From Haloarcula marina (GTDB lineage: Archaea; Halobacteriota; Halobacteria; Halobacteriales; Haloarculaceae), in the NCBI RefSeq assembly GCF_024218775.1, contig NZ_CP100404.1, positions 62,001-126,000 of the forward strand: a stretch of 64,000 bases of DNA, given 5' to 3'. The position numbers and the translations under genes are program-made. This document shows positions 25,748 through 32,318 of the stretch, one piece after another (positions within the stretch are counted from its first letter, which is position 1; the number at the start of each line of letters is the position of its first letter). The notes beneath the pieces are model-generated. The model saw only the letters and a list, made by a program, of their open reading frames with translations, did not search any database and was not told where the DNA came from.

Positions 25748-27268
25748 CTACTCCAGCCAGTCGACGAAACTCCCGTCGAGCATCGTCTCGCGCTGGCGGT
25801 GGATGTACGTCGACTGCATCCCCCAAATCGCCTCGCCGAGGGGGACTCGCTCCTCGACCCGACGGCGGACGTAGTCGTGTTTCCAGCGCGCGGGCGTGCG
25901 CCGTCGGTCGACCCGTTCGCGGAGCGGGCGGATGTACTGGTGAGCCTCCTCCGCCGAGAGGCCGCGCTGTTCTAATCCCTCGCGCGCGAGTTCGAACAGT
26001 TCGCCGTACAGTTCGTCGGTGGCCGTCGTCGTCGCGCCGTCGACGGTTATCCACTCCATGTCTGCGCGAAGCCCCTCGCGCGTCGCGGCGTAGAAGTTCT
26101 CTTTGGCCGTCTCCCACTCCAGCGACTGTACCGGGTGTTCCAAGCGCGGGAGCGTCTCCATCAGTCCGGCGAACAGCGCCTCGAAGGCGATGGCGTCGTC
26201 GACGGTCGGTTGGGCCGGGAGCGGGCGGAACTCGATGCGAGCGTTGGCCGCCGACCGCGTCGCCCCCTCGAACACGGGTCGGACCCACCGCCAGTACGAG
26301 CCGTGTTTGTGCCGGAAATGGACGAAGTCGTCGTCGAAGCGCGTCCCGGACTGGAGGTCGGTCGGGACGATGGTGTCGTCGGCGACGATGTCGTCGACGG
26401 CGTCCTCGACGGTGTCGAAGTCCGGCGGGAAACACACCTTCGGCGGCGTCGGGTCGTCTTCGGGCGGGTTCAGCACGGACTCGAAGACGCCCACGCGGTT
26501 CTCCATGTGGGCGTCGGCGACGATGTCTGCGTCCGGCGCGTCGTCGTAGAGGTCCGGCGGGAAGAACGGGGCGTTGACCCCGAGTGCGAGGACCGGTCCG
26601 GCGATGCGGAGCGCGTAGCTGAAGTACTCGGGCAGGTCCGGCGCGTGCGGAATCTGGTAGTGTGGCTGGATGGAGGTGATGAGCGACTCGGGCATCACCG
26701 TCGTCGCCTCCAGGGAGACGTGGGGCGCGTCGAGTTCGAACGCCGAGGGGTAGTCCGTGTTGGCCATCGTGTGGTACCGGACCGCGTCGGACATGTTCGC
26801 CGCTATCCAGACGCCGTCCTGCTCGACGGCGTCACAGAGGTAGTCCCTCGCGGTTTCGCCGTTGGGCGGGACGGTCCACATCCCGTCGGCCACGAGTCGG
26901 ATTCCCTCCCGTTCGAGTCGCTGTTGGGCCGGGAGCAGCGAGGCTTTCAGTTCGTTTCGCTGGGCGACCAACCCGTGTGAGTTCAGCGGTTGCGGACTCG
27001 TCTGCATCTCGGCGTTGTGCAGGCCCAGTTCCGCCTCGAAACCGATGAGTTCGAGCAACTGCCGCGGGACGCGGCGCAGCGCGTCGGTCTGGTCGTCGAC
27101 GGCGTACAACTCCAGTTCCATCCCGACCAGCGCCTCGGTGTTGTCGAACGTCCCCGACTGAATCTCCGCTTTGAGACGACGCGCTTCCTCGGTGGCCCGG
27201 CGACGGAACGCGTCGCCGTCCGCCGCAAGCGCGTCTGCGACTGCGTCCGCCAGTTCCGATGCCGACAT
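25748..27268 (-). CDS. Glutamate-cysteine ligase (GCS2)-like protein
   Basis: This 506-residue protein contains the GCS2 ATP-grasp-like core: LVGMELELYAVDDQ (metal-binding Glu pair) near 48, GFEAELGLHNAEMQTSPQPL, PHYQIPHAPDLPEYFSYALR, and ARIEFRPLPAQPTVDDAIAFE. Family enzymes ligate glutamate to cysteine or other amines. Haloarchaea make gamma-glutamylcysteine as major thiol, so that is a reasonable candidate reaction, but the protein is longer than the usual GCS2 and may be a paralogue with another amine acceptor. No thiol gene adjoins it. Confidence 0.78.
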   Translation of the reverse strand: MSASELADAVADALAADGDAFRRRATEEARRLKAEIQSGTFDNTEALVGMELELYAVDDQTDALRRVPRQLLELIGFEAELGLHNAEMQTSPQPLNSHGLVAQRNELKASLLPAQQRLEREGIRLVADGMWTVPPNGETARDYLCDAVEQDGVWIAANMSDAVRYHTMANTDYPSAFELDAPHVSLEATTVMPESLITSIQPHYQIPHAPDLPEYFSYALRIAGPVLALGVNAPFFPPDLYDDAPDADIVADAHMENRVGVFESVLNPPEDDPTPPKVCFPPDFDTVEDAVDDIVADDTIVPTDLQSGTRFDDDFVHFRHKHGSYWRWVRPVFEGATRSAANARIEFRPLPAQPTVDDAIAFEALFAGLMETLPRLEHPVQSLEWETAKENFYAATREGLRADMEWITVDGATTTATDELYGELFELAREGLEQRGLSAEEAHQYIRPLRERVDRRRTPARWKHDYVRRRVEERVPLGEAIWGMQSTYIHRQRETMLDGSFVDWLE

Positions 27269-27316
27269 AGCCGCGGATTCGCGGCGAGACGTGTTAAGTG
27301 TACATCTGTCGAAGCG

Positions 27317-27811
27317 TCACAACAGGTCCGGCACGTCGCTGCGCGCCTCGGCCAACGGGTCCGTGTCCGACGGCGCGAGCGCACCGTCGATAGCGTCCCG
27401 GGCCGCCGGAAGCGGGTCGTGGCTCTCGACGTACGCCGCGAGCGCGAACGTCTGCTCGCCGATGCCGACCAGTTCCATCGCCGTTCGCCGTGCGAGGTCG
27501 CCAGCCAACCAGTCAGCGACGATGTCCCGACCCCGTGGCCCGACCGGTGACACCTGTTCGCCCAGGAGGTGCAGGGCCTTCGCGGCGGTGACGGGCGGAA
27601 CCGACGCGGCGTGCCCGCAGGCGTCGACGGCGCTCCCGGCGGCGTACGCCTCGACGACCGTCGCCGCCTCGGCGGCCGAACACGGCAGGTCGTCCGCGAA
27701 CGGTTCGAGGCGGTCCGCCAGTGCCTCGTCCGTGCCGTCTACCGTCGCCACCCCGCGGTCACACTGCTCGGCGGTCACCTCGATGCCCGCCGCGATGTCA
27801 GACAACCCCAT
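27317..27811 (-). CDS. Conserved haloarchaeal protein with HTH-like segments
   Basis: This 164-residue acidic protein without membrane segments begins GLSDIAAGIEVTAEQCDRGVATVD. The segment SAAEAATVVEAYAAGSAVDACGHAASVPPVTAAKALHLLG has the length and spacing of a helix-turn-helix, and a second one (VADWLAGDLARRTAMELVGIGEQTFALAAYV) may follow. A regulatory role is possible but unproven. ATG 27811 lies 25-34 bases downstream of GGTATTAAAT on the minus strand. It is divergent from tfb. Confidence 0.75.
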   Translation of the reverse strand: MGLSDIAAGIEVTAEQCDRGVATVDGTDEALADRLEPFADDLPCSAAEAATVVEAYAAGSAVDACGHAASVPPVTAAKALHLLGEQVSPVGPRGRDIVADWLAGDLARRTAMELVGIGEQTFALAAYVESHDPLPAARDAIDGALAPSDTDPLAEARSDVPDLL

Positions 27812-27835
27812 TAATCCCAATTATTCTGTCCTGCA

Positions 27836-27845
27836 ATTTAATACC
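27836..27845 (-). promoter_or_regulatory. TATA box for the 27811 gene
   Basis: GGTATTAAAT on the minus strand, 25-34 bases before the ATG; the best match to the haloarchaeal TATA consensus in this intergenic region. Confidence 0.55.
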
Positions 27846-27934
27846 TCTGGCTCGGCACGCTACCGCCGCTGAACCTACCGGTTACCGGTAGGTAGAATCC
27901 CCGAAAACCGGCTCGAAACCCGGGTGAGCATCGC

Positions 27935-27942
27935 TTTTTTAA
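27935..27942 (+). promoter_or_regulatory. TATA-like box for tfb
   Basis: TTTTTTAA lies 30-37 bases before the ATG at 27972, in a GC-rich setting. Confidence 0.5.
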
Positions 27943-27971
27943 CCCACCCAGCGGGCGTAGGTCGAACTACA

Positions 27972-28841
27972 ATGAGCGTTGCAACATCGACGGGTTGCCC
28001 CGAGTGTGACGGGTCGCTGAAACGGGACGGAACCGAGACGGTCTGTGACCGCTGTGGCCTGGTCGTCGGCGAGGACGCGCTGGACCGCGGCCCCGAGTGG
28101 CGGAGCTTCGAAGACGACGACACCGAGCGGGCACGCACCGGCGCGCCGCTGACCCGGTCGCGGCACGACCGCGGCCTCTCGACCGAAATCGGCCGGTCGA
28201 CCAGACTCAAGGGCCGAAAGCGGCGACAGATGGCTCGCCTCCGCCGGGAACACCGCCGGGCGCAGGTCAGTTCGAAGCGCGACCGGAACAAGATATACGC
28301 CTTCACCGAGATTCGCCGCATCATCGGGGCACTCGGCCTCTCGAACGCGATTCGGGACCGCGCGTGCGTGCTGTTCGAGTCGGCACAGAACGCGGACCTG
28401 CTGCAAGGGCGGTCGCTGGAGGGGTTCGCCGCCGCGGCGGTGTACGCCACCTGCCGGACCGACGGCGTCGCCCGAACCGTCGAGGAGTTGTGTCGGGCCG
28501 CCCGCGCCGATCCGGCGGAGTTGCGGGCCGCCTACGACGCGCTCAACCGCGACCTCGGCCTGCCGACGGGGCCTATCGACCCGCGGTCGTACGTCCCCCG
28601 TTTCGCGACGGAACTCGACCTCCCGGACGAGATACGCGAGCGCGCGGAACAGCTCGTCACGGAAGCCCGGGAACGAAACGTCGTCGGTGGACGGAACCCC
28701 GCTGGCGTCGCGGCGGCGTGCCTCTACACCGCCGCGCAAGAACGCGGCCGCGACCTGACGCAAGCCGAGGCGGCCGACGTGGCCGACGTGACGCCGGTGA
28801 CGCTCCGCGGGACCTACACCGACCTGCGGGAACAGGAATAG
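27972..28841 (+). CDS. Transcription initiation factor TFB
   Basis: This 289-residue protein has an N-terminal zinc ribbon with Cys9, Cys12, Cys25 and Cys28 (CPECDG, CDRCGLVVG), then the B-finger/linker (DRGLSTEIGR). Two cyclin repeats follow, about 105-190 (GRSLEGFAAAAVYATCR) and 200-285 (GRNPAGVAAACLYTAAQERG). TFB recruits RNA polymerase to TBP-bound promoters. Haloarchaea have many TFBs for different conditions, and the short inter-repeat linker and divergent sequence suggest a specialised one. Start ATG 27972. The last 28 bases overlap the convergent MinD-like gene. Confidence 0.95.
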   Translation: MSVATSTGCPECDGSLKRDGTETVCDRCGLVVGEDALDRGPEWRSFEDDDTERARTGAPLTRSRHDRGLSTEIGRSTRLKGRKRRQMARLRREHRRAQVSSKRDRNKIYAFTEIRRIIGALGLSNAIRDRACVLFESAQNADLLQGRSLEGFAAAAVYATCRTDGVARTVEELCRAARADPAELRAAYDALNRDLGLPTGPIDPRSYVPRFATELDLPDEIRERAEQLVTEARERNVVGGRNPAGVAAACLYTAAQERGRDLTQAEAADVADVTPVTLRGTYTDLREQE

Positions 28842-29482
28842 ACGGCTTCGGCGACCGTCTCGAACGCGCTTCTCGCCGGTGCGTCGGGAGCCGTCTGTCG
28901 GAGTGGCTGGCCGTGTCGCTGTGCCGCCGCGAGCGACTCGCTCTCGGGGACCGGAACGACCGGCGCGCCGAAGCGCTCGGCGAGCGCTCCCGTCGCGGTA
29001 TCTGGCCCGACGCGGTTGCAGACGACCCGACAGAGCCCGGCGTCCAGTTCGCGAGCGAGTTCGCGGACCCTGAGCGCGTCGGCGAGCGCCGCGGGCGCGT
29101 GGGTCGTCACCAGTATCGCCGCGTCGGCGACGGCCAGCGGCAGACCCACGTCCGCGTGGAGTCCGGCGGGCGAGTCGACGACGACCCAGCGGTGCGTCCG
29201 GGCCAGCGTTTCGAGCGTCTCCGCGAGCGCCGTCGGGTCGGCGGCCCGCGCACCAGCGAGCGTGCGGCCGCAGGCGACCATCCGCACCGGTCCCTCGGAG
29301 ACCGCTTCGTGTGGCGCCGCTCGTCCGGCCAACACGTCGTGGAGGTCCGGGCCGCGCCGGGACGGAAGGTCCGCCATCGCGAGGTCGCCGTCGACGACGA
29401 GACCGTCCAGTTCCGCCGCCAAATTGTACGCGACGGTCGATTTCCCGACGCCGCCTTTGCCACCGGTGACGGCCACGATCAT
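28814..29482 (-). CDS. MinD/ParA-type P-loop ATPase
   Basis: This 222-residue protein has the deviant Walker A GGKGGVGKST at residues 7-16, the switch region VVDGDLAMADLP and VVVDSPAGLHADVGL, and VVCNRVGP. It lacks an obvious C-terminal amphipathic membrane-targeting helix, ending CSRRSV. Such ATPases position cell-division, motility or chromosome-segregation complexes. It is the last gene of a minus-strand run from mcm, overlapping the preceding gene by four bases (ATGA), so it is translationally coupled to an unknown partner, the usual arrangement for a dedicated ParA-like switch. Confidence 0.9.
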   Translation of the reverse strand: MIVAVTGGKGGVGKSTVAYNLAAELDGLVVDGDLAMADLPSRRGPDLHDVLAGRAAPHEAVSEGPVRMVACGRTLAGARAADPTALAETLETLARTHRWVVVDSPAGLHADVGLPLAVADAAILVTTHAPAALADALRVRELARELDAGLCRVVCNRVGPDTATGALAERFGAPVVPVPESESLAAAQRHGQPLRQTAPDAPARSAFETVAEAVYSCSRRSV

Positions 29483-30189
29483 GCGAGTCGTGCCAGCGTC
29501 TCGGTCGGAACTTCGGCCTCGCTTCGCCGGTCTGCCAGCGACTCGGCCCGGCGGGACAGTTCTCTGAGCCGTCGTTCGTCCGCGGCGGCCGTCGACGCGA
29601 GTCGGTCGACAGACGCCAGTCCGCCCTCGGCACGGACCGCCGCCGTCGCCGCCGACAGCGACTCGGCGGCGGCGAGCGACTCCGCGCTGTCGACTCGGCG
29701 CGCAATCGTCTCCAGCCAGCGGTCCACCTCGTCGGGAACCGTCGCCTTTCCGGCTTCTGGGGCGAGAGAGTCGGTCTGTTCGCTGGTCACCGAATCGGAT
29801 TTCCTCGGCTGCGCCGCCGCCCCTTCGACCGGAACGGCGTCGGGGGGCGGCGACGGGTCACCGAGGCACCGAATCACGTCCGCGGGCGTCGACAGGCGCT
29901 CCTCGGCCGGGTCGTCGGGAACGGATTCGACGGCGACCAGTTCCGCGGGCGGGTCGGCCGGGGCCGCCGGGGTCGCGTAGCCAAGCGCGTGCGTCTCCGC
30001 GTCGAGTACCGCCTCGAACCCGCGGTCGGTCCAGCCAGCGGTCGCCATCCCCTCGCGGCGCGGCGGCCACACCGGGCCGTCGAGTCGATTCCGAATCGTC
30101 ACCCGCGACGGGGCGGAAAGGCCCCCCACGGTGAGTTCGACGAGCGTCACGCCGTCGCGACGGTCGGTCGTCCAGTCGAGTGTCGCCAT
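29479..30189 (-). CDS. Conserved haloarchaeal protein coupled to MinD-like ATPase
   Basis: This 236-residue protein has an N-terminal beta-rich part (TLVELTVGGLSAPSRVTIRNRLDGPVWPPR, then GWTDRGFEAVL), a disordered Pro/Asp-rich middle (about 90-150), and a C-terminal helical part from about 155 (VDRWLETIARRVDSAESLAAAES, then LRELSRRAESLADRRSE) likely to form a coiled coil. I recognise no known domain. The ATGA overlap with the MinD-like gene suggests the two products work together. Confidence 0.75.
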   Translation of the reverse strand: MATLDWTTDRRDGVTLVELTVGGLSAPSRVTIRNRLDGPVWPPRREGMATAGWTDRGFEAVLDAETHALGYATPAAPADPPAELVAVESVPDDPAEERLSTPADVIRCLGDPSPPPDAVPVEGAAAQPRKSDSVTSEQTDSLAPEAGKATVPDEVDRWLETIARRVDSAESLAAAESLSAATAAVRAEGGLASVDRLASTAAADERRLRELSRRAESLADRRSEAEVPTETLARLA

Positions 30190-30222
30190 GCGAGGGCGTG
30201 GCCGCGCGTTCGCTTGTAAACC

Positions 30223-31038
30223 TCAGCACCGGACGACGGGCGCGTCGAGAGCGTCGGCGGCCGCCCGTGGGGTCTCGAATCTGTCCACCTCGACGACGAC
30301 TGGGGCCGCCGTGTGAGCGATTCGGAGAACGGCCAGCGCCGCCGGAACCGGCGACGCCTCGAACGGGTCGGTCGGCGTCGTGCCCGGGACGGCCGCCAGC
30401 GCCGTTTCGAACCGGTCCGCGAACGCCTCGACCAACCAGTCTCGGGCCTCGCGACGGCGGTTTTCCAGCCTGTCGGCCACCCGGCGCCGTTCGGCCATCC
30501 GGTCGCGGTAGGCCCGGGCGACCTCCCGTCGTCGGCGTCTGCTCTGCGTGGCGGCCCGTCGTTCCGTCTCTCGTTCGGCGAGGCGACGGGTCGCCTCACG
30601 GACCGCCGTACGCGCCTCGTCGGTGTCGGCCCCCACCGTCTCGCGCGCCACCAGTCGGCCCCGCTCGGTCGCGGCGACTTCTCGGTGGTCCGCGACTGTC
30701 GCGTCCCCCGCAGGTGACCGCAGCGGCGGGAGCGTCGGCGGCGTCGAGTCGAACGACGCGAGTTCGTCGTGTAGGTCCGCGATGTCGTCGTCTACCGGCG
30801 TCGCTACCCCTCGGGACCGGGCGGCCGCGGCGAGTGCCGTTCGGGTCTGAAGCCCCATTCCGGGACGGACGTGTCCGCAGTAGTCGTACACCGCCGTCGG
30901 ACGCGGGGACTCGACACTGAGAGGTGACTCCTCGCCGGACACCGCCGCCACGACGACCCCGCCGTCGATGTCCGTGTCTCGGAGGTCCACGACGCGCCCC
31001 TCCCGAACCACACTGTCAGCGGTGATTCGCACGCTCAC
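30223..31038 (-). CDS. Conserved haloarchaeal coiled-coil protein of the mcm-minD cluster
   Basis: This 271-residue protein begins (GTG 31038) SVRITADSVVREGRVVDLRD, with a conserved motif YDYCGHVRPGMGLQTRTALAAAARSRG near 55-80. Residues 130-215 form a very Arg/Glu-rich coiled coil (RLAERETERRAATQSRRRRR), and a small beta domain closes the protein. The GTG start overlaps the previous stop (GTGA). The coiled coil and cluster position suggest a structural or bridging role, which is inference. The track of longer readings upstream is another gene's frame. Confidence 0.75.
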   Translation of the reverse strand: MSVRITADSVVREGRVVDLRDTDIDGGVVVAAVSGEESPLSVESPRPTAVYDYCGHVRPGMGLQTRTALAAAARSRGVATPVDDDIADLHDELASFDSTPPTLPPLRSPAGDATVADHREVAATERGRLVARETVGADTDEARTAVREATRRLAERETERRAATQSRRRRREVARAYRDRMAERRRVADRLENRRREARDWLVEAFADRFETALAAVPGTTPTDPFEASPVPAALAVLRIAHTAAPVVVEVDRFETPRAAADALDAPVVRC

Positions 31039-31370
31039 AGGTCGGTCCCCCGCATCTGCCCGGGGGCGGGCAGGTCCCGGCCCGCCGCGAACTGGGCGTA
31101 CGGCGTCGACGGGCAGTCGCGCTCCTCGTAGGCGCTGGCGGCCGTGCGAACGTGGTCGGGCGCGTCCGACGGCTCGAACGGCCGGACGCGCTCCAGTTGG
31201 ACGTCGAGACCGTGTTTCTCGTGGAGGCGGAGCGCCTGAAACGCGGCGAACTCCGTCGCCGCGAGCAGCGCCGCGTGCCCGAACCGCCGGACCACACACT
31301 CCTCGTGCGCTCGGCAGACGTTCCGCAGGTCGCGACGGGCCGACCGCGAGTACGTGACGAGCAACAGCAC
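31035..31370 (-). CDS. Small conserved haloarchaeal protein of the mcm-minD cluster
   Basis: This 111-residue protein starts at GTG 31370, which reads LLLVTYSRSARRDLRNVCRAHEECVVRRFGH, then AALLAATEFAAFQALRLHEKHG. It has two conserved cysteines in the N-terminal helix and a hydrophilic C-terminus ending GQMRGTDL. No known domain. The start is supported by a promoter-like palindrome about 28 bases upstream and by the GTGA overlap with the next gene. Confidence 0.72.
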   Translation of the reverse strand: MLLLVTYSRSARRDLRNVCRAHEECVVRRFGHAALLAATEFAAFQALRLHEKHGLDVQLERVRPFEPSDAPDHVRTAASAYEERDCPSTPYAQFAAGRDLPAPGQMRGTDL

Positions 31371-31392
31371 ACTCGAACGTCCGCCGCCTCGT

Positions 31393-31406
31393 CGTAAAAA
31401 TTTACG
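31393..31406 (-). promoter_or_regulatory. AT-rich palindrome and TATA box inside the mcm-minD cluster
   Basis: CGTAAAAATTTACG is a 14-base palindrome with an A/T core, 23-36 bases before the GTG at 31370 and directly after the stop of the upstream gene at 31407. It can serve as a TATA box for the four downstream genes, giving the MinD-like module its own promoter. Confidence 0.6.
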
Positions 31407-32006
31407 CTATTTCTGTCGCAACAAACCCCGTGTCCGAACCGCCAGGTCGGTGTCGCGTTGCTCCGCGACGGCGTCGAACAGCGGGGTCAGGGCGTCGACG
31501 GTCCGACGGTCGTGCGCCGTCGGGTCGACGTGAAAGTGCGCGCGCCCCCCGGTCCGGTACAGTTGGCGCGTCACGGCGTGGAGGAAGGCGTACACCCTCT
31601 CGTGGTCGACGTACTGGAGCAGGGCAGTCAACGAGTCGAAACAGCAGACGACGGTATCGGCCGTTGCGATTCGCTGGCTGAGCGTCACGCCGAGTCCCGT
31701 CAGGTCCGCCGGCGTGGCGACGGTGTCCGTTTCGATACCCTCGGGAGCGGTGGCCGTCCCGGACCCGGTATCGCCGACGGTGATGACCCGGAGCGACGCC
31801 TCGCCATCGGTCGGCACCGCCGAGCCAGCGTCCGCGAGACAGGTCGTGACCGACCGAGTGTACGTCACCCACAGCACCGTCGCGTCGGCCGGTGCGCGTC
31901 GCAACAACGCCGTGCAGATGCGCCCGCCGCCGCCCTCGCCGCTCATCGACGGCGCGGCCACCAACACGGTTCCGGCGTCGCCGAGTCCGGGCGGCAGGTC
32001 ACACAT
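31407..32006 (-). CDS. HTR-like RecA/KaiC-fold protein with degenerate P-loop
   Basis: This 199-residue protein follows the pattern of the haloarchaeal HTR-like family: VLVAAPSMSGEGGGGRICTALL at the P-loop position, VLWVTYTRSVTTCL, TVVCCFDSLTALLQYVDHERVYAFLHAV (Walker-B-like strand and helix) and GGRAHFHVDPTAHDRRTVDALTPLFD. The Walker A lysine is missing, so ATP hydrolysis is doubtful and a binding or scaffold role is more likely. A gene of this kind next to mcm is, as I recall, recurrent in haloarchaea. It lies 36 bases after the 91-residue gene. Confidence 0.75.
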   Translation of the reverse strand: MCDLPPGLGDAGTVLVAAPSMSGEGGGGRICTALLRRAPADATVLWVTYTRSVTTCLADAGSAVPTDGEASLRVITVGDTGSGTATAPEGIETDTVATPADLTGLGVTLSQRIATADTVVCCFDSLTALLQYVDHERVYAFLHAVTRQLYRTGGRAHFHVDPTAHDRRTVDALTPLFDAVAEQRDTDLAVRTRGLLRQK

Positions 32007-32042
32007 CGGCGACGCACCGCCGGTGCAGGCACGGCCCGAGCG

Positions 32043-32318
32043 TCATCGCTCGACAGTCGAGACGCTGAACCGCCCGGGGTCCTCGACCAGGGACTCGACG
32101 CGCGCCCTCGCTTCGGGTTCGGACGGCGCGAGGACGACGAGGCCGTCGCTCGGCCCGTCGCCGCTGGCCCGATAGGCCTGCAACTCCCCTTCGAAGTCGG
32201 CGGCGTAGGTGCGTAGCACGCCGCGAACGTCCGCTTCGAGGTCCGCGAGCGAGCACTCGCCGTCCTCGAAGGCGGCCAGCGCTTCCTCGACGTTCCGGAG
32301 CGCGGAGATGCGGTCCAT
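32043..32318 (-). CDS. Small acidic haloarchaeal protein immediately downstream of mcm
   Basis: This 91-residue protein begins MDRISALRNVEEALAAFEDG, followed by LADLEADVRGVLRTYAADFE. It is mostly helical, then has a short beta strand region (GLVVLAPSEPEARARVESLV). Its ATG directly abuts the MCM stop (TAGATG), so it is surely co-translated with MCM, and may be an MCM-associated factor. No known domain. Confidence 0.78.
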   Translation of the reverse strand: MDRISALRNVEEALAAFEDGECSLADLEADVRGVLRTYAADFEGELQAYRASGDGPSDGLVVLAPSEPEARARVESLVEDPGRFSVSTVER

